64,000 bases of DNA from Hydractinia symbiolongicarpus (taxonomy: Eukaryota > Cnidaria > Hydrozoa > Anthoathecata > Hydractiniidae), in the NCBI RefSeq assembly GCF_029227915.1, contig NC_079885.1, positions 21,525,001 through 21,589,000 on the forward strand, given 5' to 3'. This document shows, piece after piece, positions 49,408 to 60,715 of this stretch; the stretch's first letter is position 1; each line of letters starts with the position of its first letter. The notes beneath the pieces are model-generated. The model worked only from the letters and a program-made list of their open reading frames with translations. It searched no databases and was not told where the DNA came from. The translations under genes and the position numbers were made by a program.

Positions 49408-50397
49408 TACGTTTTTTTAAAAAATTCTCGAACCCTTAACCTCATCCCATTGAATACTCTTCTCGAGATTGTTGAACGTTGTTTTATATAATTTATATAG
49501 TTTAAAAGTAGTTCCCAGATTTGCTTGGTTCATAATATCCTAAAGCTAAGGTTGAAAATTATTTTAAAAATGGTAACCCATATAGCAATCAACGGGACAT
49601 GTAGCAAAAACTGTGGCATTTCGAAACGTTATATCAGGTCGCAATTAATATACATTCTTAATTTGGCAATATCTTTTGTCCTAGGGTATTCAGACATGAT
49701 CAATTAGCTTTTGATTCTAACACCAGAGGTGACACACAGATTGCAGAATCGTAAAATAATCTTTTTTCTAATTCTGAAGCCGTAATTTTATCATCATGTT
49801 CTAGCAGTTTTTTAACTTAGGCTGTGGAGGTGGGTGACTGAAAAGTTTTCTTTGACTTTTTTGATGGGACTTTAAAACTTATTTTAAGCGATAGCTCTGG
49901 GTACGTTACTTTTATATTTATCGGTCTCCATAACAAACTTGGTCACTGGTACTAGGTTTCCATTCTGATTTATCTCTATTTACCCTTGTCAAAGGAAGAA
50001 TCCCCATGTTTCGTCATGTCAGATGATACCAGGAACCACACTCCTTTTTAGCTTTTTTCTCGTTAAAAAAACTGTTACATAACCGTGTTACTACATCCAT
50101 AACTGCGTAGTTAAAACTTTCCACACTCAAACTTCACGACAAATAATTCTTTCAAGTAAAAAAATCAGCTGCAAAACTTTAGGAAAAAAAAGGAAAACAT
50201 TGTGTAGCCAGAATAATTAGAGACCAGGCCGCAAAACCGCGTTAAGATTCATAATGGCAGAATGTTTTTTCGGTTTGGTGTGTGCAGAACATACGGTCTT
50301 CTCAGTTAAACAAGACTTCAGAATAGTTTGAAATAACAATGCTAGTATTTCTCTGTTTACATAAAATTATACGTTCCTGTCGTCCAAAAAACCCGAG
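49408..50397. other. intergenic, no gene seen
   Basis: Sequence between the Polinton and the second GPCR. No element end or exon was recognised. The 3' UTR of the GPCR should be at the right edge. Confidence 0.4.
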
Positions 50398-51375
50398 TTA
50401 CATTTTAGTGTCAAATGATCCACTATTGGGCCTAACTTTGGTCTCCTCAACAACTTCATTTGAAAACGAGTAAATATGACTTTTGTCATCTCGAGCATTG
50501 TCGAAAATAGTTATTTTGTCAATTTCTTTTTTACGATATAATTTTGAGGCTTTCTGCAACAGTATTGTTCGAATGTTTTTCTGAAGAAATATGTATATAC
50601 AAGGGTCACAAAGATAGTTTAATTCCCAACACAATCCAATAATGGTCTCTTCCGTGTCGCTTCCTATTTTGTGGATTACAAACCGATACGCGTATAATAT
50701 ATCAGGAATAACCACAAGTAGAACGAAAGTTGCGATAATTATAGTTGTCACAACAAACATCTTTTCTCTGCCTGCAACACCAGACGCTACTGTTCTGCGC
50801 TTCCTAGAAGTTTTGTTAAAGATATATGAATACGTTATAAAAACAGTGGCTAGAATTATACCATCCAGAATCAAGTATATATATTTATACCATGTCTCAA
50901 AAAATGTATCTGGACTCAGAAAGAAGAATGGAAAAGCAATTATAACTCCGACAACCCACGCAACAACTATACAACACCGTGTTCTTTTTATAGTCACAAT
51001 GCTATGGTATTTTAAAAGCAGCACGAACGCTAACAGTCTATCAAATGTTAACATAAATAAAACTGTATAATAAGTGAAAAACAGACCAGCAACAACCTCT
51101 TCGCAATATACAAAAATATTTGAAGTCTCTTCGTCCAATCCTGCAAATTTCGCGATCATGTAGACAATATCAACAAGAGCTATGAGAACTTCTGATAAGC
51201 TCATTGAAACTAGGATAGAATTTTGGATTATATTACGTTGAGATTTATGTTGTTTCAGTAGGTAAACACCAAGTAAGTTGAAAATCACAGATAATGTTAG
51301 TATTATGCTGGACACGACATCAAGTATTGAAAACACATAACCAGAATGCTCTTCTACTTTTTCCGTTATATTCAT
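50398..51375 (-). CDS. class A (rhodopsin-like) GPCR, paralogue 2
   Basis: A 325-residue seven-helix receptor, single coding exon, same strand as the copy at 30582-31556. Shared features: VIFNLLG in TM1, LSEVLIALVD in TM2, a Cys at the TM3 top (YCEEV), DRLLAF after TM3, SRKRRTVASG in loop 3 and DPCIY in TM7. It too lacks a visible Cys in extracellular loop 2. The N-terminal 60 and C-terminal 60 residues differ much from paralogue 1, whereas residues about 75-240 are almost the same. An AG acceptor-like site just before the ATG suggests a 5' UTR intron, as in its sister. Ligand unknown. Confidence 0.93.
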   Translation of the reverse strand: MNITEKVEEHSGYVFSILDVVSSIILTLSVIFNLLGVYLLKQHKSQRNIIQNSILVSMSLSEVLIALVDIVYMIAKFAGLDEETSNIFVYCEEVVAGLFFTYYTVLFMLTFDRLLAFVLLLKYHSIVTIKRTRCCIVVAWVVGVIIAFPFFFLSPDTFFETWYKYIYLILDGIILATVFITYSYIFNKTSRKRRTVASGVAGREKMFVVTTIIIATFVLLVVIPDILYAYRFVIHKIGSDTEETIIGLCWELNYLCDPCIYIFLQKNIRTILLQKASKLYRKKEIDKITIFDNARDDKSHIYSFSNEVVEETKVRPNSGSFDTKM

Positions 51376-52763
51376 GTTACTGAAATCAGCAAAATCTTTT
51401 TTTATCTAAAATTTATAAGAAAGTATTACATTAAAATGCCACTGCTGCGCATAAGGTCTCGTTTTAGGTACCATGTCAACTTCTTATCTGGTCAATTAAA
51501 AAAAAATTAAAAAACTCACTTCTTTACACTTCTCTAATCAATTGGTACATCGAAACGCAGAGCAACTAACCATTTTTTAAAGATTTAAATGTAAATTACA
51601 TACAAAAAGTGATTTAATGTAAGCTATAGGTCTTAACATGAACGTTCTCTGCGCTCGCTTAAACTTTCTGCACGATGTGATGTCATTATTTATAATCGGG
51701 TCCAGTCCTAAATAACATCGCGCCTGTCTGTTTTTTTATGAGAAAAAAATTGAAGATGCGAAGGCTTGTACAACAATTTTAAATAAGAAAAACAAGTAAA
51801 GTAAGTTTTTTTTTATTTCTTATCCTTTTCTGTACCTACTTTATGTACTTAAAGTATGCAATTAAGAAACATGTAACAAGGCATTAGGACTTAGCTGTAA
51901 GTGTTAAATATGAAGCTGACGAAATCAAAAATCAGATTATGTCCCTTAAGAACACATATACAAATAAAATCCTGTTTATAACTATAATTTGTTAATGATT
52001 TTAGGGAAAAAAGCCTTAAAAAGACCACTGAAAACTTCAAACAGCATAACAATACTTTGTAGCCGGTAGACTGCAATATTTCCACTTCTACAGACTGATA
52101 AGATAAGTAGTTTTATAAGTCTCTTGTCGCGCTCTATAGTATAACCTACAAGGCTCTGATAATTAGACAAATTTTGTTATGCTGACCTTGTCTGTTATGA
52201 AAAAGAACGTAGATGATTGCTTGGGGGTACACGATCTTGACCTCTGAAGCTTGATCCGTTAACCGATAATACTTTGGCTCCGTACACTATTTTAACAACA
52301 ACTCTCCTTTTATTGAATCTGCATAGAACGTGGTGAAGACGTATATAAAGTTGACCGCATCGTTCATATGTAAACAGTGCACGCACTTTTAGATCCTAGA
52401 AATTCGTATCTACTTGTTCTGCACAGTATTAATTTGTAATTATACTAACAACAATCGTGAATTTTTGTGTCATTACAAATTTATAACAATTGTGACGTGT
52501 TAATGTTTTTGAGGATGATTCGTAACATTCATTTCATAAATATTATTGTCAAAATTTATAGTTATATAAATATGAAATAGGCTTTGCATGAAATATTAAA
52601 ATCACAACAAAATTGAGATGTTTCTTATTAATCTATTCAAAACGTACGTGTTTTTTTATTAAATCCAGTCATAAAAAAACGGAATGACTGACGTCAATTG
52701 CAATGACGTAATTTTACATATCTCACGTTTTTTTGTTACTAGGAGACTGTTTAAATGAAGATG
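51376..52763. other. GPCR 2 upstream region, no gene seen
   Basis: Likely holds the 5' exon and promoter of the receptor. Short open frames near 51891-52386 show no domain. Confidence 0.4.
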
Positions 52764-52885
52764 GAACGGGACGGCAACTGAAACGGGACAAGAAATGGGA
52801 AAGAAAACGGGACAAGAAAACGGGACAAGAAACGGAACAAAAAGCGGAACACGAAACAGGGCAAGAAACAGACAAAAAAACGGGA
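52764..52885. repeat. short imperfect CGGGACAAGAAA minisatellite
   Basis: About nine loosely repeated units of 11-14 bp (AACGGGACAAGA and variants). Open frames on both strands here are products of the repeat and are not genes. Confidence 0.7.
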
Positions 52886-53039
52886 TGATTCTCCCGTTCT
52901 TCCGAAACAAAAACATTGTAAAGAAATATGAAGCGAGATATTATTATATACAAGAACATACAAAAATACACGAAGCTTTTTGTAAGTAAAAACTCTTACA
53001 TCGTCAGGTAAGTATCGCTGCTATACAATAAAACCACCA

Positions 53040-53202
53040 TCTCTATTATAATAGTCTGTGTCTGCGCGGACCTCCCGCTGAGTTAGAAAATGACGTTACG
53101 GAAACACCAATATCAAATGTGATGTGTTTTTCTCCACTTTGTTGCGACGGGGAAATATAAAGGACGGGCGACTCCGTGGATTTTCCCACGGGCAACGACT
53201 AG
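53040..53202 (+). mobile_element. miniature Helitron-like element, unit 1
   Basis: Begins TC after an A (TCTCTATTATAATAG). It ends with a hairpin CGTGGATTTTCCCACG and CAACGACTAG before T. The A|TC...CTAG|T layout and the 3' hairpin are the Helitron signature. It has no coding capacity. Confidence 0.7.
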
Positions 53203-53645
53203 TTTCTATAATAATACGCCAGTTCCGTGTGTCTGTAACAGGCAAAGTGAATGTGTTGTTTTTTCTAAAAAAAACAGCCGCGGTAACATGTCACTTTTGC
53301 TAAACTTTTATTTTTATTCTGTCTTTTGTGTGCTTTTTCAAGTAGATTTAAAGTTTGTTTTAAAAAAGTCACGGTTAATTTACATTATTGTTCTCATAAA
53401 AACCTTTGTGTAATGATGTAAATTTTATTACACAAAAGTTATGGGTAATTAATTTTTATTATTCCCTTAAGCACGTGTCTACTGAAATGAAAAACATATT
53501 GTTTTTATTTATTCCCGCTTGAATGGAATTAACAATAAAACGTTTTGACGAAAAAAAACAATAAATTTTATGGTTTCGTTTACTATTTCGCTGTTTTTTT
53601 TTATTTGGTATCTATAGTGGATTTTTCCACGGGGCTAAATACTAG
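53203..53645 (+). mobile_element. Helitron-like element, unit 2, abutting unit 1
   Basis: Starts directly after the CTAG of unit 1 with TTTCTATAATAATACGCC. It ends with the hairpin GTGGATTTTTCCAC and ACTAG at 53645. 443 bp, non-coding, very AT-rich. Confidence 0.65.
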
Positions 53646-54147
53646 TCTCTATAATAATACGCCATTTCTGTGTGTCTGTAACAGGCAGAGTGGAATATAT
53701 TTTTACAATTTTCTTTAAAAGCGTCTATAATGTATCTCCTATAAAAATGTTCTGTATTTTATAAACGTTTTGTTGACGATTTTGATTGGCTAGAACAAAT
53801 CATGTGATAAAATAAAATGATTTCATTAGTTAAGAATTTCATTGCATGCTAATATAAATTTACCGTGACGAGTGCTTTGTTATAAATTATTGTACAGATA
53901 AAGTCACAGGCCATTAACGTTGTTATTATTGTTGTCTCCTTTGTTTAAATGTTTTAATTCATTGTTCGTACTTTTTATAGAAATTGATAACAAATCACTT
54001 TGTGATATAAAACATAAATAAATTTAAATGTTCTTGAGTGGATTCCTCCAGGGGTTTTCGCCTTCTTAATTAAATTGCTAACAAACATTTTTGTGATAAG
54101 AAGCACAATAAATTTAAGTGGATTATTCCACGGGTTTAAATAACTAG
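53646..54147 (+). mobile_element. Helitron-like element, unit 3, abutting unit 2
   Basis: Starts TCTCTATAATAATACGCC right after the preceding CTAG. It ends with the hairpin GTGGATTATTCCAC and AACTAG before T. A degraded internal 3'-end-like block lies near 54035-54060. Confidence 0.65.
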
Positions 54148-54249
54148 TGTAACTATTATAAAATTGTTAAACTCTCAAAGGACTGTGGATAATAAGATGA
54201 GCAGAATAGAATATGAAATACATTAACGTCGTAATAAGGAAACATATTT

Positions 54250-54845
54250 TTACGTCTCGCCGTTATGAAAAAGCAATAATCTTTTAGATTCAACTTGTTC
54301 CTTAAGAAAAGGCCTTAACGACTTTTTATAGAATGCCTCCAAAATTTTCCTCTTTAAACAGTATTTTGGAGCGCAACTTAAAATTTTCCAGCAAAAAGAG
54401 TGTCCATCATTCACGACAACATGATTAGCTGGTTCGGACGTTGAAGACACTTTGTTATGTTCAGACCATCGTGTTTGCGCATTTCGTACTGTTTCACCGA
54501 TGTAGTTCACACCGCATGAACAAGTATCTTCGTAGATAACGCATGCCAAGTGCTTTATTTTATCTTTCAACGGAAAGAGAGACTGGATTTTCTTAGTGTT
54601 CCAGAACACAATGAAAATGAAATTCTCATTTGTCCAACGATTTAAGTTATTAATAAAACTTTTTAGGTCTTATTCATTTCGTTGGCAGTAAGGTAAAGTG
54701 AAATAAATCTTTTTTCTTTCTTCAAATAACCAATTCGGGATTAAAAACTCTTCCTTATCTTTGTTGAAATATCTTATCACACTATAGACAAAACCATGAG
54801 GATACCTATTAATTTTTTTAAAAGAACTCGTCACCAGGGCATTAT
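54250..54845 (-). pseudogene. Penelope-like retroelement relic (GIY-YIG endonuclease)
   Basis: A 119-residue open stretch contains the GIY-YIG nuclease block NYIGETVRNAQTRW and WSEH, preceded by a Cys pair (CSC) and SLFPLKDKIKHL, as at the C-terminus of Penelope-like element polyproteins. Upstream, to about 54845, broken frames still read the preceding region (YPHGFVYSVIRYFNKDKEEF, LPYCQRNE), with a stop after the last. The reverse transcriptase is missing, so this is a 5'-truncated copy. Confidence 0.82.
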
Positions 54846-56490
54846 TTTGCTTTCTAATAAGTGGCTATTGCACAAAAAGCCCAGAGATGAGAACAAAATT
54901 GATAGACATGGTTCTTGCGTAGAAAATACCTGATGTATTTTCTACCCAAGGCTATCTACCCAATGTTTTCTAATATTTACAAAAACAGTAGCCACCACCT
55001 AGCCGCTACCTAACTTAAGAGAGAACATAAGAGAGAACAGAAATTTGCTGGAGTAAATAAATGTTCGATGCAGAGTGGTCGATAATTTGAAAATTAGACA
55101 TTTTGAGATTAAAGTTCATAGGTAGACATTACGAGCCCGTATTTGGCAGAAAAATATCGTCGCCTGTTGGAAAATTATCTACTCTGTAGGAATCCTAAAT
55201 GAAGCTGCGACGCAACTATTTTGAACAAAAAACGGCTATTACTACAGATAAAAAAATTCGAATTATCTGATGTTGTAATCTTTATCATAAAGATAATAAA
55301 CGAAATAAACGAAATAAACGAATGTTATAGTTATGGTGTACAGTAAAGCTGGTAGCTCTTATAAGAAAGCGTTAAGTAGAATCCAAAGAAAACAAAGCAT
55401 TTTGTATCTCTTGTGACATTCAGAAGGGCGGTGCAAATATAATCCTGGCGAAGGTTAAAAAACATACGAGATGTCCTGGGGGCGAGGTTGAAGGAAACAC
55501 AAAGACAGTTCAAGAACGGAAGTTAATATAAATATTAGAATTAAGCGATGGCTACTGCATAACATTGTCACTCATCTTCATCCCCAGGATCTTTTGGCCC
55601 TGAGTTCTTATTGAATATGCAATTCGCCATGGGAACAATGTTGCATTGTCACCGTTACTTTTTACGTAACTTGGCACTAAACAATTGGAATTTAAAAAAT
55701 AAACCATATATATAAATTTATTGTCAGACTTTTTGCTTGCAATTTGCAATTAACGACTGATAATTTTCATCACAATGAAAGTATCAATCGGAGGGGGGGG
55801 GGGGGGGGGGTGTAACAATTGAGGAGGAGGGTTGCAAAATAGAAAACATTGATGATTTATTTGATACTCCAGGGTATTTCAAACCTCATTAAAAAGACAA
55901 AGTACTACATATTTAACACTGTATCCAGGGCTTCATATGGCTCAAGTATGTCTTTTTTAAAATTGAGATGGTAGTTTAAAACTACCTAAAACTACTCGTC
56001 ACGTTTTGAAGGTACCAGAAAATTAAAGTATTTACCTGTTAATCAATCTTTATAAAACTCTCTCTCCCTTTCCAAGATTCTGGAAAAAAGTAAGGGCTCT
56101 ATGAATTATCACAACAAGAATATTTTATTCGAATCCTCCTCGATACCTGCAACCATTGGCCATATTTTTGTACCTTTTATATCGTTTTCATGCGTTTGAA
56201 CGCCTATCTTTGTTATGCGGTGAAAAACACGAAAATTGTAAATTTAGCAGATTGTCATTACGAAAGGGAAGCAAAAAAGCAGCAGTTATAAATACAATAC
56301 TAAGCGCTTTTTAATATAAACAAATCTCTTCCTCTATTCCTTGGAGGCTCCAAGGTATGTCGATTCCAACATTTATTTATTCTGTGTATTTAGCTATCAA
56401 GTGAATTTCTTCAAAAACAGTTAAGAAAAAAGTCATCAACCTATAACTTCTTTGACATAAACAACTAAAATTTTATATTTGTTTTTTCAG
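54846..56490. other. no gene seen; G-run and CCAGG half-repeat
   Basis: AT-rich. It contains a run of about 19 G at 55792-55810 and a half-copy of the CCTGGGGGCGAGGTTG repeat near 55475-55491. The open frames at 55331-55749 show no domain. Confidence 0.4.
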
Positions 56491-56578
56491 CTGGAATTTG
56501 CTTGTAAACGTGTTGTTCTTGAAAATAAACAAGCTGGAATATATAAGGAAATTCAAATACACGTGCAATACACATCAG
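56491..56578 (+). CDS. candidate isolated exon, unrecognised
   Basis: A pyrimidine-rich acceptor (GTTTTTTCAG) is followed by 88 open nucleotides reading LEFACKRVVLENKQAGIYKE and on, then a donor CAG|GTACTT. No partner exon or family was identified, so chance is quite possible. Confidence 0.2.
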
Positions 56579-57229
56579 GTACTTATTTTATATTCCACGT
56601 AGACTTCACGTTAAACGTTTTTTCTGGTATTTAACTTCAACTATTTGAAAGTATACAAAGTATGGCATTTTTCATCGTCATTCCAAACTCCTCTAAAGGC
56701 TTTTGTACTGCGTGTGTATTTTTTTACGTTAAGTAAACCAACCTATTTTTCAACTTTTTTCAAGCTGTTTATTCATCTGCCATCAATCAATTAGCAATGG
56801 GGCTTTTTAATTGGTTAAAGCTTCTAAACAACGTAGACGATAAAGCCCGCCTAGAGAATCATAGCCTGATAAAAGTTACGTTTTAGCTATAAATATAGTT
56901 TGTAATTATTCCGAAATAAGACAAAGTTCTCACCTTATTCTCATTGGTAACCTACAGTAGTTGAATGAGGTTTCTAATTGGTTAAAAGTTAATCAGCCCT
57001 TGATGAATTTGATCTGCCCATTTAACACAGAAGGTTTGAGATCAGTTTTACTATTTTATTTTATTTTTAGCTTTGTTTTATTTTATGAGGTGAAAATTTC
57101 CATCTGTGAGTTAAAGATGGAAGCTGCGAGGTGCTGACGGGTGAATTTCAGTGGATTTGCCACGGGCGGGGGTTACGACCAGTCAAAATATTTTCTAAGG
57201 ATTTTAATATCGTTGTTGGTCCTACATTA
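56579..57229. other. no gene seen; Helitron-like 3' end relic
   Basis: A hairpin GTGGATTTGCCAC at about 57152-57164, followed by a G-rich stretch and CGACCAGT, looks like a mutated Helitron 3' end (CCAG for CTAG). No matching 5' end was found. Confidence 0.35.
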
Positions 57230-57666
57230 GGAACGAAAATTTTCGGTCGGAAAAACTTTCGAAATTTTTTTTGTTCGCAAATTTTTCTGTCCGAAATTGG
57301 TGTCTACCAAAAGTTTTTTTGTCCGAAAATTTTGGTTTTTTAATTTTTTTTAAAAAAGGACCAGTGCATAGAAATTATATATAGGGTAATTAGAAAATCA
57401 ATAAAAACTTTAGTTTTTGAACTTATTTTTTTCGTTATTTCACATTTGGCTGAGGCTCTAACTATAAAGTTGGATCCTGAAGACCCTTTTTTAGATCTTG
57501 ATTAAATATATGTGCGTTATAAATGCTTCTAATTTTTTATTTTCTAAAAAAAATTCGTTCAAAAGACTTGCCCATATATTTTTTTACTATATAAATCTTG
57601 TCCGAAAAATTATCTACTGAAATAAAAAATTGCGTCCGAAAGTTTTTTCGCCGAAAATTTTAGTTC
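57230..57666. mobile_element. TIR MITE with TTA duplication (PIF/Harbinger-like)
   Basis: The left end GGAACGAAAATTTTCGGTCG and the inverted right end GAACTAAAATTTTCGGCG form TIRs of about 33 bp. TTA flanks both ends (57227-57229 and 57667-57669), as in PIF/Harbinger insertions. The interior repeats TCCGAAAATTTT several times and encodes nothing. Confidence 0.65.
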
Positions 57667-57674
57667 TTATCGTA

Positions 57675-57822
57675 TCTATATTATAATACCCGTATGTCCG
57701 TCCGTCCGTCCGTCTGTTCGTCACACAAAATGGTAGCTTAGCTGCGCAAGTAGCGAGACGCACGCAATGCGGTATAAAAAGGACGGGCGAACCCGTGGAT
57801 TTTATCCACGGCTAACGACTAG
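57675..57822 (+). mobile_element. miniature Helitron-like element, 148 bp
   Basis: A|TCTATATTATAATACCCG at the left, then a (GTCC)n stretch. The 3' hairpin is CCGTGGATTTTATCCACGG, followed by CTAACGACTAG|T. Both Helitron ends are intact. It starts 5 bp after the MITE's TTA duplication. Confidence 0.78.
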
Positions 57823-59225
57823 TGTATTTAAATAATAAAAAAATGTTAGAAAGATATAAAAAAGGAGGTAAAAAAAGTAAATATAAATTTATAAAAAAGA
57901 ATAAATCAAAAATAAAACTAACTTACAGTATTTGAACAACTAAAAATACTTACAATGTCATATAATAGTACAGTACTAAATAGAAATAATTGAAAAACAA
58001 ATGTTTTAAATAGTTGTATCTACTAGCAACGTTTTTCACAAATTTGAATACAAAACCTCTCCTATTTATAAATAATAAATGAATAAGTAAATAAATAAAA
58101 TAAATTACACAAGTTTTGATAATTGACAATTGACAATTGTTGATAAAAAGAATTCGTAATGATGTTGAAAGTTTTTATTTTATATTTTCATTGGTTGACC
58201 TCTCTCGTTGACCTTGCATCCATGCTTTCATCACACAACCGTGATACTAGCTTGCACCCCTCCTCTCATCCTGTAACCGTGGCACTTGTCTGTGTGCAGG
58301 TAATTTCATGATGTAGCAGTGGTTTCTCAAATGTTCTTTGGTTTGGAGAAGGCATTACCCGGATTGGTCATTTCTAGAAAAAAACATATGTTAAGATAAT
58401 TCTCGACATCAGAGGTCTTTGGGATAAACGTCGAAAATCGTCGATAACGTCGACGTTTTAAGAGCTCTGGGGACGAGAATGACGTTAAGAGATTATATAT
58501 GAACAGTGCATCCAAATTCAGATCATGATTTTTCAACTGCATAGTAGAAAAAATTGTTTTAGCTTTTTAAATTACATTAATTATGTCGTTCACCAATGTT
58601 TTTTACTCAGCTGCATCTATCAGAAAGCGAAAAAGAAGGAGGTGAGATTGGTACCGCTCCATCTGCCCCCTCTCCCACCACACCTTCCCGGAAAAGGGAG
58701 GATGGGATAACAACACAATTTATAGAACTGTTATGGCGGCAAAGACCTTGGAAAAAATACTTACACCGCTGTCAGAGCAAGCCCAACCTGCTACATTGAT
58801 TATACTCACTCGCCTGTCATAATCGGAGGTTCGATCGGGGTGAACAATTCTCAGTAGAGAATGGACACCCGGATATGGTCATGACAACCTATCATGGAAT
58901 AACATAAAGGGGAAGCATGTTAAGAAAGACAGGTTTTTGAGGCCTTCAAAGTATCGATAAAAGACATTGTTGATGTTGCACCAGCTTTTTTAATATGATT
59001 AACCATGACGGCATCGAGAATGCCAATAAAAAATAAAAAATACAAAAATCAAAATAATTAAAGTAACTTCTCGTGCGTGAGGGGGCGTGATAGGACCCCG
59101 GGGATAAAAAAGTCCCTGACTTTTCCGGGAATCAGCGTGTGATGTGCAAGATGGCGCAAAACCATGAATGTGTTTGGTATCTGGACTGGTTTAGATTCAG
59201 TGAAAATATTTTCTAGGTTTTGAGT
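57823..59225. other. no gene seen
   Basis: AT-rich. A half-copy of the CTCTGGGGACGAG repeat lies near 58463. Open frames near 58327-58799 show no recognised domain. Confidence 0.4.
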
Positions 59226-59556
59226 TAGATAGATAGATAGATGTGCATATTTTACATGGCTAGGCTCACAAATATCGAGGGATATCCCTGTCTATTATTT
59301 TCAGGAGGGGCCATGGCTTCGACTTCCCAGTCCCTGTGGAGTATTGCTAACTCAATTAGGGTCCAGCACTCTGCCAGACAACTCCCTGCCACATCCAACG
59401 GCCCACACAGTGTGCCATCTACCCAATTTTCCTTACATGGCTTGGGTTAACCTGGGGCTATGGTAATATTCAATTGCCCATAATGAATCGCAAGGCCAAG
59501 GGGAATCGTACCCTGGACTCCTACGCGCACAAAGTACGAGAGTGATAACTTACTTA
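59226..59556 (-). mobile_element. tRNA-derived SINE, copy 2
   Basis: Read on the minus strand it has a B-box-like GGGTACGATTCCC near its start, then the same body as the copy at 26074-26391 (CACACTGTGTGGGCCGTTGGATG region), ending in an (ATCT)n tail at 59226-59241. The tail confirms orientation. The A box is degraded. Confidence 0.8.
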
Positions 59557-59659
59557 CTTATGTTACTGATGTTAACTTTTGAAGTTGTAGCTTCACGCCT
59601 GTCGTGGACGACTAACTCAGTCACTTCTTCCTCTTCTAACAACTGGGGAATCACATGTT

Positions 59660-60225
59660 AATTACACGGAAGGAATTTGTCTAAACTGAAATTGCTTGGT
59701 GATAAGCCAAATAGTTTTATTGTATGCCTGAGCACGAAAAAGACAGAAATTATAGTATTCAGATCCAAAGCTAAAACAACAATTCACAAAAAAGTAAACT
59801 TTAGACTGAGTGGTCAAAAGATTATACCTTCAGCATCTAACCTGGAATGATCACATGTCAAATCTAGCTTCAAAATTATCAAGAGCCACAGGCATGTTAG
59901 CTAAGTTTCACCACTTTGTTCCACATGACATACTCCTAAGTATTTATAACGCCATCTTTGGCTGTCACTTATCTTACAGTTCCCAAATTTGGGGACATAC
60001 AGGAGTTGCCCTCAAACAAAAAATCCAATCAATTCAAAATGAAACTATTAAAATTATCCACTTTAAAATACGTTTTGATTCTCTTGCACCCCTCTATAAG
60101 GAATCAAATTTTATTTTTATTCATTTTTTTAAATTTTCTTTGCTCCTTTCTGACGTCTGTGGTGGCATTATCCCTGTCGGATATTCTCTCCTAGTCCATT
60201 TGACGCCATTGTTGCAGTGAATTAT
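59660..60225 (+). pseudogene. non-LTR retrotransposon relic (reverse transcriptase C-terminal part)
   Basis: Broken frames read KKTEIIVFRSKAK, then HLTWNDHMSNLASKLSRATG and SIYNAIFGCHLSYSSQIWG, blocks found after the RT catalytic motif in Jockey/CR1-like LINEs. A frameshift lies near 59815, and the catalytic YADD region is absent. Deeply decayed. Confidence 0.75.
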
Positions 60226-60349
60226 TTTGAACATTGAGTCCAGCTCTTTCAAATAAATTCACCATTGAATATTCTGGTTGCTAACGTTTTTACAACCTTC
60301 TAAAAAATTAACATCAGCAAGTTGCTTGAAGATTTGAGTGAGTGACAGC

Positions 60350-60715
60350 ATTTATCATTGCTTGTGTGAATGGAAAATTTGAAGGTTTATATGTTTGTGA
60401 TCTGGTTGCAAGATCTTGTTGGTATAACTACACCAGTTTTTTGCTCCTTTGGGGCAATTTTCATGCTGTGGATTCTCAAGCATACTGGCATAGTGACCTA
60501 AAATTGTCCACATTTCTTCAGACATTTTAGCGACATGTCTCCCTTGTTATCACGAATAGTCTGACCATAAAATTTTGCATTGCATTAACCTGCGTAAGAG
60601 TGAGTTGACCTTTTCCACTTATTCCCTTACCACCCTCTAGTTTCTTACCCTTTTTAGATCTTTTATGAATTTCCTGAAGATAGATCCCATGCGCTTTGTT
60701 ACGTGGTTGACACAT
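60350..60715 (-). pseudogene. Mutator-like transposase relic
   Basis: Minus-strand frames read KGKKLEGGKGISGKGQLTLT and, in a shifted frame, ENPQHENCPKGAKNWCSYNQ. These resemble the GKGKLT...Y and CPxGxxSWCxY blocks of the Mutator-like transposase domain found in many cnidarian elements. At least one frameshift separates the blocks. Assignment is from memory of the family. Confidence 0.55.

Noticed and set aside
52659-52989. Phe/Arg/Ser-rich and Lys/Asn-rich small proteins on both strands
   Set aside because: Produced by the CGGGACAAGAAA minisatellite.
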